This document shows, one piece after another, positions 35,232-48,554 of a stretch of DNA of 64,000 nucleotides. The stretch comes from Thermogemmatispora carboxidivorans (lineage in GTDB: Bacteria > Chloroflexota > Ktedonobacteria > Ktedonobacterales > Ktedonobacteraceae), in assembly GCF_000702505.1 (NCBI RefSeq), contig NZ_JNIM01000001.1, positions 4,464,001 through 4,528,000 of the forward strand, read 5' to 3'. The position numbers were made by a program, and so were the translations under genes. Within the stretch, counting starts at the first letter, position 1, and each line of letters opens with the position of its first letter. The notes beneath the pieces are model-generated. The model worked only from the letters and a program-made list of their open reading frames with translations. It searched no databases and was not told where the DNA came from.

Positions 35232-36140
35232 ATGACGGCGCTCCATCCCTGGCGGCTCTCTCTCGGCTCCCAAGACCAGGTCGCGATCCTTGACCCTTCC
35301 TGGTCCCAGATCTCCGACGCCTTCTTCTCCCTCGACGGCCTCAGCCCTCGGACCTGCCGGCTCTCCCTCACCAGTCCTCAGCAGCAGTCTCTCACCATCC
35401 GGGGCGGCCACTCCCTGCGCTTCCTCGTCCTCTTCGACCCCAGCCCCACCAGGCCCGCTCCGGCCCCTCTCATCCCTACCCGCTCCCTGCAGGCCGTACA
35501 CCTCCATCAGACCGGCCCGGACCTGCCCCTTTGCCTGCAGCCCCCTCTCCTCTCCCCTGCCTACGCCACCCTGTCCTGGCCCCTCCTTGTTCCCATCGCC
35601 CGCCACTTCCTCGCCCACGGCGAGCTCTACCGCTCCCTGCCCCTCCAGCCAGACTTAGGCTGGACACTCGAAACCGACCCTCCCCCTCACACCCTCCCTG
35701 TGCCCCCCTCCCCACGACCTGACCTCGCTCACACCCCCACCCTGCTCGCGCTGTCTCCTGATACCTCCGACCTCTCCGTCGCACCAAACTGGCACACCCT
35801 CATCACCACACTGGCCTTCCTTGACGGCCAAATTGTCACCCACGTCTTCCTCACCCTCCCTGACCACGGCACCCTCGCCATCGTCGGCGGCCTCCAGCAA
35901 CGCTACGCCGTCTTCTTCTTCCCCCACAACCAGCGCTTCCCTGTAGAAACCCTCCTCGCCTTCGATCCCTCTCTCGCTGGCCCCGCAGTCTCGGTCTGCA
36001 CCCAACCTCCTACCAGCTCCCCCGCTCGCACCGCCCTCCAGCAGCCGCTCGCCTGGCGCATCCTGCAGCACTTCTATCACACCCAGACTATTCCCCGTGA
36101 TGTTCACTGGCTCCTCGATGTCCAACCCTTCTCAAGCTAA
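35232..36140 (+). CDS. Double Imm1-like immunity protein, copy b3
   Basis: The 302-residue 'b'-type protein is almost identical to b2 (DPSWSQISDAFFSLDG, LTIRGGHSLRFLVLF, PNWHTLITTLAFLDGQ, TLAIVGGLQQRYAVF). From the a4 start to the b3 stop is 1954 nt, exactly the length from the a3 start to the b2 stop. This shows a very recent duplication or ongoing gene conversion. It is the last gene of the island. Confidence 0.7.
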   Translation: MTALHPWRLSLGSQDQVAILDPSWSQISDAFFSLDGLSPRTCRLSLTSPQQQSLTIRGGHSLRFLVLFDPSPTRPAPAPLIPTRSLQAVHLHQTGPDLPLCLQPPLLSPAYATLSWPLLVPIARHFLAHGELYRSLPLQPDLGWTLETDPPPHTLPVPPSPRPDLAHTPTLLALSPDTSDLSVAPNWHTLITTLAFLDGQIVTHVFLTLPDHGTLAIVGGLQQRYAVFFFPHNQRFPVETLLAFDPSLAGPAVSVCTQPPTSSPARTALQQPLAWRILQHFYHTQTIPRDVHWLLDVQPFSS

Positions 36141-36365
36141 CGCCAAGGGCCGCCTCTCGCTCACCCCGCAGGGGGCCTGCTCCCTCCCAGGCTCAGGCCC
36201 CCCTCCCCGTCAGGCGGCAGGGGCCTCCCCGGCACCTTCCACCAGCCAGAGGGAGGGTGTATAACATAAGCAGGCAACAAACCGCCCACAAGCAGCAGAC
36301 AACCCTGCCCTAACTCAATACCAACAGCAACTGATTAACTCAGCCTGGAAAGGAAGAAGTACAGC

Positions 36366-38078
<1,713 letters not shown>

Positions 38079-38108
38079 TCATCGCTCCCATCGGCAGCCA
38101 TAAGAAAA

Positions 38109-38149
38109 GCAGACTGGGACCCTCTCCTCTCTCGGGGGTCCCAGCCTGC
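38109..38149. terminator. Hairpin terminator between hutU and the FHA gene
   Basis: GCAGACTGGGACCC pairs with GGGTCCCAGCCTGC with one mismatch, a strong stem between two convergent genes. It may act on both strands. Confidence 0.6.
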
Positions 38150-38174
38150 CTAAGTGACCCAGCCCCGGCCTCAA

Positions 38175-39254
38175 TCAGGTCTGCACCTGATTGTCGTTCG
38201 TCTGCGGCGCCCGATCGATCTTCCACGTTCCATTCTCACGCACAAAGTTTATTGTGCCCGTCGCCATACGCGCACTTCGCTGGAAGCCCAGCTTTAACTG
38301 CGCAGTGGCATGGTCCCCATTCTCCTGGAAATCAGAGGCCGAACACGTGGTCACTGGCCCCACCAGCGCTGTGATGGTCTGAAAGCCTTTCGTAAACTGC
38401 TGCTCACTTTCATTCGCCTGGAGGTTAGACGAGAATTGACCATAGGCTGTGTGATAGTCGCTCTTCTTCAGAGCACTGCAGAAGGTATCCATCGTCTTCT
38501 GAGGTGAGGAAGCAAGCAATCCGAGAGGTCCAGGGAAATTGAGAGGATTAAAGAGTACCACAACTAAAACAAGCACCAAGAGCACCAGCACCAGGAGAGA
38601 GGCAATCAGGCAACCTGCACGCCCGCCACGCCGCGCCGGCGGCTGTGGCTGCGGCGGGAATTGCGGATAGCCTGCTGCCTGACCGGGGAAGGGTGGCCCC
38701 CCCTGGGGAGGTGGACCATAGGGCGCCGGCTGCACAGGGTAGCCCGGTGGGCCTGCCGGTGGCCGCTGACCATAGCCTTGATTAGGTGGCGCCCCATAGG
38801 GCTGAGCTGGCCACCCTCCCTGCTGGCCATACCCTTGTCCCTGCATGGGCGAGGCTGCAGCAGGGGGCGACTGATACGCTGACTGAGGATAGGAGGGCGC
38901 CGCCGAGGAGGGCTGGAACTGATCGGGTGAACCCGCCACCACCGTGCGCTCTTCGGCCTGGTCCCCAACCCCAGCGACCTCATAGGTAAAGACTGTCTCC
39001 CCGAAACGAATGCGATCGCCTGAGTTAAGACGCCGAGGAACCTGGCTGGTCAGACGCTGATCATTGACAAAGGTGCCGTTGGTACTGCCTCGGTCAACCA
39101 GACTGTACCCTCCATCCTCAGCACGAAATTCCGCATGGTGTGACGAAACTTGCTGATCGTTCAAACGAATCTGATTATCGGGCGCACGCCCCACAGTCGT
39201 CACGCCCGGCCCCAGGGCAATACGCCCTTGAGGGCCGCTCAAGCTCGCTTCCAC
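38175..39254 (-). CDS. FHA-domain membrane protein with external NTF2-like domain
   Basis: The 359-residue protein begins at a GTG at 39254 with AAAAAGGAG seven nt upstream; the longer frame to 39425 lacks this. Residues 1-100 form a forkhead-associated domain (VGRAPDNQIRLNDQQVSSHH, then DRGSTNGTFVND) that binds phosphothreonine. A long Pro/Gln/Gly/Tyr-rich linker follows, then one membrane helix (about 225-248, LIASLLVLVLLVLVLVVVLF). The external domain (about 260-359) resembles the DUF4878/NTF2-like lumazine-binding fold. It probably reads the action of a Ser/Thr kinase at the membrane. Confidence 0.75.
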   Translation of the reverse strand: MEASLSGPQGRIALGPGVTTVGRAPDNQIRLNDQQVSSHHAEFRAEDGGYSLVDRGSTNGTFVNDQRLTSQVPRRLNSGDRIRFGETVFTYEVAGVGDQAEERTVVAGSPDQFQPSSAAPSYPQSAYQSPPAAASPMQGQGYGQQGGWPAQPYGAPPNQGYGQRPPAGPPGYPVQPAPYGPPPQGGPPFPGQAAGYPQFPPQPQPPARRGGRAGCLIASLLVLVLLVLVLVVVLFNPLNFPGPLGLLASSPQKTMDTFCSALKKSDYHTAYGQFSSNLQANESEQQFTKGFQTITALVGPVTTCSASDFQENGDHATAQLKLGFQRSARMATGTINFVRENGTWKIDRAPQTNDNQVQT

Positions 39255-39718
39255 AAGAGAACTCCTTTTTCCTTGATCGGTGTCTACTTCCTTCCTGCTT
39301 GCCTGCTTCGGACCATTCACCTGCTCAGAACACCTGGCCCCGGTGCATCCACCCGGACCTCCCTGTCCCATCACTTTACCACTGACTACCACGCAAGCAG
39401 AGCCAGTGCAGCTTCGACCAGACATCTACTGACTTGCTCTACGCTAGTCCGCGATTGTCTCACAGTTAGCAACCTTCTTTCCTTTGCCTGCTTCGCTCGC
39501 CCACATTGCACAAGAAGCAGCCGGAGCACTCAGTGACAAACGACTGACTTGTGGTATACTGGCAGCCTACTCTTCTCCCCACTCTGGCAGGGACCTGCCT
39601 CCTGCCTGGCCCAGTCCAGTCTACCCTGTCCAAAAAACGTAGCAAGCGGGCATTTTTCTTCAAGGAGAACGATAGGGCAGGCACGAGACAGCCCCACAGC
39701 CAGAGATGCTCAAGGCTC
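39255..39718. other. Intergenic region
   Basis: About 460 bp between two minus-strand genes. A TATACT box lies near 39556 on the plus strand without a gene behind it. No coding frame is supported. Confidence 0.35.
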
Positions 39719-40846
39719 TCAGGCCAGGGCATTGAGGCGCCAGATATCGGCCTCTAGCACCAGCTCATCATGATCCGTCTCTGTTTTCCCATTGGCATAG
39801 GTAATGATCCCACTCACAATGAAGCGATCGCCTTTCTTCTGAGTTGCTCCCACCGCACAGCTTTTGATCCCCCCATTGCTCTTGATTACCGGATCAGCAA
39901 CGTTGACAAACTGGCGCAGGCCACCAAAATGCGCCTGGAAGTCCAGGCTGAGCAGCTCGTAGGCAGTGCTATACGCGCCCTGCTGCAGCGCCTTGCAAAA
40001 ACTCAAGAGGGAGCGTGTTGGCGTCGACAGCGACGATAGAGCATCGACCAACCAGTCGCCCATCGCAGGTACCAGCAGGGCCGTGCTCTGCTCCGGCTGG
40101 GCCTCAGTACGGTAGCGCACCACGACCAGAGTCCTGGCCTGCGTAGGAGTCACTGTTTCAATCTGCGAGGAGCAGGAGGTAACACCATCCACAAGCAGGC
40201 GAAAAAGCCCAAGAGAGACATGGCGCTGGAAAAGCGCCGTCAACTTTGCATAGGCAGCGTCAGCTTTACCTGCTTGCAACGCTGAACAAAAGGCATCGAG
40301 CGAGCGTGGTAGCGCTGTGAGCGCCTCGTCCTTGCTCAGTAGCCAGGTTCCTCCTTCCTGGCTCAGGCTGACCTGCTGCGTCTGGAGCTGGCCGGCGCTG
40401 GTGAGCCGTAGCAAAGCCGTTGCCGTCGTCCCCTGCACCTGAAGGGCCTCATAGCTACAGCCTTCGGTCTCTCCCAACAAGCCAGAGAAAACCAGCAAAG
40501 AAGTCTGACGCTGTAAAGCCGAATCCAGATAGCGATAGGCCGAGCGAGGATCTCCCTGACTCAGAGCAGTGCAAAAGGCGGCTAATGACTTTTCTGGAGT
40601 CGAACGGAGCGTGTACCAGGCTCCTCCGGCGGCCAGCGCCAGCAGCAGACCTCCAGCCAGGGCAATGAGCAGGAGGCGTCGACTCGCGCGCCGAGGTCCT
40701 CCGCCTGCTGTCGGCGCTGGCGATGACCAGCTCAACTCTCTGGTAGTAACAGACCACGACGGCTCAGGAGCACTCTCAGCTCTATAGCCATTGGAACCGG
40801 CGTGCAGACCTGATCGATGTCCATCGTCAGGATCAACAGACCACAT
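39719..40846 (-). CDS. Membrane protein with three NTF2/DUF4878-like repeats
   Basis: The 375-residue protein starts at the ATG at 40846 (GAGAGG five nt upstream). It has a basic N-terminal tail, one membrane helix (about residues 56-78, LLLIALAGGLLLALAAGGAW) and three tandem external repeats of about 95 residues. Each begins with a related pattern: SLAAFCTALSQGDPRSAYRY, SLDAFCSALQAGKADAAYAK and LLSFCKALQQGAYSTAYELL. The same repeat forms the external domain of the neighbouring FHA protein (TFCSALKKSDYHTAYGQF). Function is unknown; a role in envelope sensing or ligand binding is inferred. Confidence 0.7.
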   Translation of the reverse strand: MWSVDPDDGHRSGLHAGSNGYRAESAPEPSWSVTTRELSWSSPAPTAGGGPRRASRRLLLIALAGGLLLALAAGGAWYTLRSTPEKSLAAFCTALSQGDPRSAYRYLDSALQRQTSLLVFSGLLGETEGCSYEALQVQGTTATALLRLTSAGQLQTQQVSLSQEGGTWLLSKDEALTALPRSLDAFCSALQAGKADAAYAKLTALFQRHVSLGLFRLLVDGVTSCSSQIETVTPTQARTLVVVRYRTEAQPEQSTALLVPAMGDWLVDALSSLSTPTRSLLSFCKALQQGAYSTAYELLSLDFQAHFGGLRQFVNVADPVIKSNGGIKSCAVGATQKKGDRFIVSGIITYANGKTETDHDELVLEADIWRLNALA

Positions 40847-41139
40847 CTGCGCCTCTCTTCCTTCCCCTCTCGTCAAGCAAGTCCATATCCTTCCTTTCGT
40901 CTTACCTTGCTCTCAGTCAGCCAGCAACCAGGTTGCCAGAGGCAAGAGCCAGAAGAGTAGCCTTCTCTGGCGCAATAGGGAAGGGCAGCAGCAGACCTAC
41001 ACAGGCTACTTGCAGGCTACTTGCCAGTACAGGGTAAACAGGGCATACTAAAGAGACAGCAAGCGCGCCGCCGGCTGAAGTATTCAGTACCGTTGGCCCG
41101 ACTGGCGATCAGCGGCGAGTACGTCACCAGGAGCAAAGC

Positions 41140-42249
41140 GTGAACGACATCATTCTCAGCGCAGAAAATGACATCATCATCAGCACCAGCAGGTTGACCA
41201 AAGCCTTTGGCAACCTCGTGGCAGTCAATGACCTGAATCTGCGCGTGATGCGAGGCGATGTTTTCGGCTTCCTCGGCCCCAACGGCTCAGGGAAGACCAC
41301 CACCATCCGCATGCTATTGGGGCTGATTCGCCCCACAGCGGGGCGCGCCTTTATCTTTGGCCTGGACAACCAATACCAGCTTCCGCGCATCCTGCGGCGC
41401 ATCGGCGCTGTTGTCGAAACACCTGTCTTCTATCCCTATCTCTCTGGAAGAGACAACCTGCGCATTCTTGCCGCAGCCTCAGACATGGCCCGGCACCCTC
41501 TCAACGACCAGCGCATCGAAGAGGTCCTCGAGCTGGTCGAGCTGCGCGCCCAGGCCGGGCTCGCCTATCATACATACTCGCTTGGAATGAAGCAGCGGCT
41601 CGGCATCGCCGCCGCCCTCCTGACCGACCCCGAGTTGATCCTCCTGGATGAACCAACCAACGGGTTAGACCCCGTTGGCATGGTTGAGATTCGCCAGCTC
41701 ATCGTGCGCCTCGCCCAGCAAGGCAAGACCATCTTTCTCTCCAGCCACATTTTACACGAAGTTCAGCAGGTCTGTAACCGCGTAGCCATTCTGCACCGAG
41801 GCAATCTCATCAAGCAAGGGGACGTCGCCGCTCTCCTACGCCAGAGCGAGCACATTCTGATCCGTATGAAGAGCAGCGCCGAGGCTCAGGCAGCCCTGCA
41901 GCTCCTACAGGAAGCACGCGAGGGTGGGGCCACCTGGATCAAAGCCGTTGCAGCGGCGGGAGCCGGTCCCAGCGAGCAGCCTGGGAAAGCGAGCGAGGCC
42001 AGAGGAGAGGCAGCCACAACGCTCCGCGTAGAGGCACCGGCAGAGCGCTCTGCAGAGATCAATGCCTTACTGGCTCGCCGGGACCTCTTCGCGGCAGAGA
42101 TCCATCCCCATGAGGGCAGCCTTGAAGAAGCGTTTCTTGAACTCACGGCAGCAGCTCAATTTCCCGGAGCATCAGCCTCTGCCTTCGGTGGTCTTCCTTC
42201 TCCTCTTCCACCTGGAAGGAGCATGCTGGGCGAAGGCAAGCGCCAGTAA
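41140..42249 (+). CDS. ABC transporter ATP-binding protein
   Basis: The 369-residue ATPase has Walker A GPNGSGKTTT, the signature YSLGMKQRL, Walker B LILLDEPTNGLDP and the switch His in SSHILHEVQ. A C-terminal extension of about 130 residues beyond the core resembles the dimerisation tail of bacitracin-type (BcrA) exporters. The start is a GTG with AGGAG six nt upstream. The permease gene follows after 28 nt, so the two form an export operon; the substrate is not evident. Confidence 0.9.
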   Translation: MNDIILSAENDIIISTSRLTKAFGNLVAVNDLNLRVMRGDVFGFLGPNGSGKTTTIRMLLGLIRPTAGRAFIFGLDNQYQLPRILRRIGAVVETPVFYPYLSGRDNLRILAAASDMARHPLNDQRIEEVLELVELRAQAGLAYHTYSLGMKQRLGIAAALLTDPELILLDEPTNGLDPVGMVEIRQLIVRLAQQGKTIFLSSHILHEVQQVCNRVAILHRGNLIKQGDVAALLRQSEHILIRMKSSAEAQAALQLLQEAREGGATWIKAVAAAGAGPSEQPGKASEARGEAATTLRVEAPAERSAEINALLARRDLFAAEIHPHEGSLEEAFLELTAAAQFPGASASAFGGLPSPLPPGRSMLGEGKRQ

Positions 42250-42277
42250 ACGAAAGGAGCAAGGAGAAGCAGAGTCT

Positions 42278-43237
42278 ATGCATCCCACAGAAACCCATCC
42301 TTCTTCTACGCCGGCGAGAGAGTGTCAGCAGCCAGGCTACGACTTTGTCAGACCCTCGGTTCTCCTGGGCCGACGCGACTACCTGAGCGTCCTGCTGCGC
42401 CTGATCGCGATGGAACTCTACAAGCTCCGCCGACGTCCGCTTACACGGATCTCAGCCCTGATTGCCCTGTTCACCACCTTTTTGGTTTTCTTTGCCCTCT
42501 TCCTCTTCTCGACAGGGGACGATAGCGGCCAGGTAGTCAGGCTGCTTCTGCCTCCTACCTCTATCAATATTGCTGTCCAAACAGCTCTTACACCTTTTAC
42601 TATTCTGATCATTATTCTTGCAGGGAGCGCAGCCGGAGGCGAGTACACCCAGGGAACGATTCGCCTGCTCTTTACCCGGGGGCCTACACGCACGCAGTTT
42701 CTCCTGGCCAAGGTGGGGGCCATGCTCATCTGCTGCATTCTGGGTATTAGCGGCCTGAGCATCAGTGGCCTGGTGATCGGCTACCTGCTCAGTCTTCTCC
42801 GGCAAGTGCCTGACTCAGGTTCTTTTCTCACAACAAGCTGGCTGCTCCACACCTTCCTTTTTCTACTCCTGGCCATCGTCAACTGGTTCATCTTTGCCGT
42901 TATTGCTCTTTTCTTCGGTATCCTGGGCCGCTCCAGTGCGGCAGGCATTGGGGGAGGCATCGTCTGGTACCTGCTGGAGCCTATCATTGGGCAAGTCTGC
43001 CAGCTGAGCAGTGAGCTGGTGCAAGGGCCGGTCAGCACCTTCCTGCGCGCCCTTCCAGACTATTTGATCGGCAATAATCTGGCTACCTTGATGGCCCATC
43101 AGGGATATTATATCTTTGGGAGCAGTAGCATCTCTACACTTCCCGACGCGGAAGCTCTTGCAGTGCTGCTCGCCTACATCGTGCTCCTGCTGGGCATTGC
43201 AGGCTGGTTAAACCATCGGCGAGACATCACCAACTGA
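42278..43237 (+). CDS. ABC-2 type transporter permease
   Basis: The 319-residue protein starts at the ATG at 42278; the longer upstream frame overlaps the ATPase gene and has no support. After about 45 soluble residues it has six hydrophobic helices, the first at about 60-82 (ISALIALFTTFLVFFALFLF). It also shows the ABC-2 feature GGEYTQGTIRLLFTRGPTR on the cytoplasmic side between helices 2 and 3. It is the membrane partner of the ATPase just upstream. Confidence 0.85.
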   Translation: MHPTETHPSSTPARECQQPGYDFVRPSVLLGRRDYLSVLLRLIAMELYKLRRRPLTRISALIALFTTFLVFFALFLFSTGDDSGQVVRLLLPPTSINIAVQTALTPFTILIIILAGSAAGGEYTQGTIRLLFTRGPTRTQFLLAKVGAMLICCILGISGLSISGLVIGYLLSLLRQVPDSGSFLTTSWLLHTFLFLLLAIVNWFIFAVIALFFGILGRSSAAGIGGGIVWYLLEPIIGQVCQLSSELVQGPVSTFLRALPDYLIGNNLATLMAHQGYYIFGSSSISTLPDAEALAVLLAYIVLLLGIAGWLNHRRDITN

Positions 43238-43272
43238 ACTGATTGTGACAGAAACGAAATCGAGACCCGGCC

Positions 43273-44538
43273 ATGAACATGCTCGACGCCGCCCCGATCA
43301 AGGCATACGGCTATGAATTGGGCTTTGACCTCGTTCGTATCACAGGGGCCGAAGCGTTCCCTGAGACCGAGCGAATCATCAAGGAGCGCATTGCCGCGGG
43401 TCTCATGAATGGCCTGCCCTGGTTCACCAGTGAGCGAGCAGAAGTCTCCTGCCATCCCGACGCCCTCCTGCCGGAGGCCCGTTCGATCATTGCCTTAGCC
43501 ATGTGTTATCTAAGCGAAGAGCCGGAGGAGCCGCGGGATGACCAGCCGCGAGGCCGCATCTCGCGCTACGCCTGGGGCGCAGACTATCACGAGATCATCA
43601 AGCCCAAGCTGAAGCAATTTGCCGACTGGCTGCGAGAATATGCACGTCGCGAGGGTGGGCAAGAGCTAGAAGCGCGGCTCTTCGTCGACACCGGGCGTAT
43701 GGTTGACCGCGCCGTTGCTCAGCGAGCGGGCATCGGCTGGTACGGTAAAAACACGACCATTCTGACACGTGGCTGGGGCTCCTGGGTCTTTCTCGCTGAG
43801 ATTGTGACCAATCTGCCGCTCCCAGCAGACGAGCCACTGCAAGCCAACTGTGGTAAGTGCGAACGCTGTCTGCATGCCTGTCCTACGGGGGCGCTACCTG
43901 CTCCCTATGTGCTCGACAACCGGCGTTGCATCTCCTATCTCACCATCGAGCTACGCGGCAGCATCCCGCTCGAGCTGCGTCCCCTCATGGGGAACCTCAT
44001 CTTCGGCTGCGATATCTGTCAGGAGGTCTGTCCCGTCAATCACGTCGTGGAGAAGCGGCTCGGCCTGCGCCAGGTCGGACAAATGGGAGGGCAGGCTGAA
44101 GAGCGAAGGGCAGAGGCAGAAGTGACACGATCGAAGCAGCGACCGCAGATCTGGCTGAGAAGACGCGATGAGTTTCGTCCTCGGCCCTCGGTCGGCGGGG
44201 CACCCGAGCTAATCCCGCTGCTCGCCCTTAGCGAAGAAGAGTTCCGCGCCCGTTTTCGCCACACACCTATCTGGCGGGCCAAACGACGTGGCTTGCTGCG
44301 CAACGTCTGTGTGGCTCTGGGAAACCTTGGCGATCAGCGGGCAATACCGGCTCTCATTCAAGCTCTCAGCGACGCAGAGGCCCTTGTGCGCGGGCATGCG
44401 GCCTGGGCGCTGGGATGTCTCGGGGGAGAAGAGGCAGAGCAGGCCCTTACAGCACGATTTGAACAGGAAGACGACCCAGAGGTTCGTCAAGAGATCCTCC
44501 AGGCGCTGACCATGATAAGCAATAAAAAAAGGCGTTAA
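43273..44538 (+). CDS. queG: Epoxyqueuosine reductase
   Basis: The 421-residue protein shows the QueG cobalamin-binding reductase pattern: VDTGRMVDRAVAQRAGIGWY, GKNTTILTRGWGSWVFL, and two 4Fe-4S clusters in CGKCERCLHACPTGA and CDICQEVCPVNH. A C-terminal HEAT-like repeat region (about 345-415) also occurs in known QueG proteins. It performs the last step of queuosine synthesis on tRNA. The stop codon lies inside the loop of a terminator hairpin. No other queuosine genes are near. Confidence 0.9.
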   Translation: MNMLDAAPIKAYGYELGFDLVRITGAEAFPETERIIKERIAAGLMNGLPWFTSERAEVSCHPDALLPEARSIIALAMCYLSEEPEEPRDDQPRGRISRYAWGADYHEIIKPKLKQFADWLREYARREGGQELEARLFVDTGRMVDRAVAQRAGIGWYGKNTTILTRGWGSWVFLAEIVTNLPLPADEPLQANCGKCERCLHACPTGALPAPYVLDNRRCISYLTIELRGSIPLELRPLMGNLIFGCDICQEVCPVNHVVEKRLGLRQVGQMGGQAEERRAEAEVTRSKQRPQIWLRRRDEFRPRPSVGGAPELIPLLALSEEEFRARFRHTPIWRAKRRGLLRNVCVALGNLGDQRAIPALIQALSDAEALVRGHAAWALGCLGGEEAEQALTARFEQEDDPEVRQEILQALTMISNKKRR

Positions 44539-44549
44539 TAACGCCTTTT
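44526..44549. terminator. Bidirectional terminator at the end of queG
   Basis: AAAAAGGCGTT pairs with AACGCCTTTT around a very short loop. T-runs occur on both strands, so it can stop queG transcripts and those coming through the rRNA gene from the other side. Confidence 0.75.
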
Positions 44550-44606
44550 CGTCGCAGAGAGAAAACCCCACGAGTTGGGAAATGAGAGACAACTGATCGC
44601 GAGACA

Positions 44607-44641
44607 CTTGCCTCAATTTTGCTGAGAGAGAGCAGACAGCA
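44607..44641 (-). promoter_or_regulatory. 3' half of the 23S rRNA processing stem
   Basis: Complementary, in the transcript, to the sequence at 47879-47918 upstream of 23S (CTCAATTTTGCTGAGAG and AGCAGACAGCA blocks). This is the expected arrangement for an RNase III-type processing stem. Confidence 0.6.
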
Positions 44642-44699
44642 GCCACACGCCGGTCAGCGACATCCGACTGAGAACGTAGTGCCATGCAGTGGATAGGAA

Positions 44700-47813
<3,114 letters not shown>

Positions 47814-47878
47814 ATCCTATGACACCGAAGCACAACGTTCTTTGTTAGCTCTGTCGCGTTGCACTCGGCCTGCAGACA

Positions 47879-47918
47879 TGCTGTCTGCTTTTCAGGCTCT
47901 CAGCAAAATTGAAGCAAG
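47879..47918 (-). promoter_or_regulatory. 5' half of the 23S rRNA processing stem
   Basis: Pairs with 44607-44641 in the precursor transcript, bringing the two ends of the 23S precursor together for cleavage. Confidence 0.6.
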
Positions 47919-47944
47919 TATCACTAACGCGATTCAGTTGTCAA
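47916..47944 (-). promoter_or_regulatory. Promoter of the 23S rRNA gene
   Basis: A perfect TTGACA (47944-47939) is followed after 17 nt by ATACTT (47921-47916) on the minus strand, about 100 nt before the mature 23S 5' end. Confidence 0.5.
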
Positions 47945-48554
47945 GGTGCATCATCAGCGTAGCGCTTCAGCCAACGCCGCAGTCATCCGTAACGAGACCT
48001 GTACTCTCTCCTCTCCTTTTAGGAGGGAGAAAGAGCCGATCGGCGAGGACGACTGCACACCTTAGCGGACACCAGGCTCTTCAGCCATCTCCTGTTGGGA
48101 GAGTATCCGCTACCAGCCGGCCACTTATCTTGTTCCCTGGCTCAACCACTGGGACCGTGGGGCTGGGCCGCATTGCTTGCGGCGTCTTTAAGTATTCCAC
48201 ACCTGGCGTCGCTTGTCAAGAGGGTACTGGGACCAGATCGTCCAACTGGGTCACTGGAAGCGGAAGGGCCAGTTGCGCATCCGTCCGAATGGCGGACGAT
48301 TCCTTCGTGGATCCCTGCACCTCCCTGATTGTCGCCAGCCCGACTTATTGAAGCTGGGCTGTAGCGTGGTGCCTGGATACTATGGCATAGGGGGAGGGGT
48401 TTTGTCAATACCTCAGCTTTTGTCATTCGGGGAAGAGATGAAAATTAGCCAGAATCTCCCAGAGAGGATTGACGGATTTCTTTGTGCTGACGTACGCTTT
48501 GCTACGTGATAGTACGAGGGGTCACCATATCAATGCGGAAGGGGAGTCTCTTTG

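Larger units (their letters stand above)
32069..36140 (+). repeat. Toxin/immunity repeat unit 3
   Basis: Order: variant RNase A-like fragment, intact large protein copy 3, Imm1-like a4, Imm1-like b3. The a-b part matches unit 2 almost base for base, while the 3' part of the large gene matches unit 1. Confidence 0.7.
47814..48554. other. 23S rRNA leader and divergent intergenic region
   Basis: About 740 bp. The left end holds the 23S leader, its processing-stem half and a promoter. A second TTGACA on the minus strand lies at 48408-48403 with a weak -10 near 48380. No 16S rRNA or tRNA gene was found here. Confidence 0.5.

Noticed and set aside
21290-36140. CRISPR array or transposon as explanation for the repeats
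   Set aside because: Repeat units are kilobases long and contain genes; no short regular repeats with spacers and no transposase or terminal inverted repeats were seen.
42062-42277. Upstream extension of the second ABC permease
   Set aside because: It overlaps the ATPase gene in another frame; the ATG at 42278 fits the membrane-protein start and follows GGAG-rich sequence.
44539-44699. Possible 5S rRNA downstream of 23S
   Set aside because: The sequence lacks 5S landmarks and is better explained as the 23S trailer with its processing stem.
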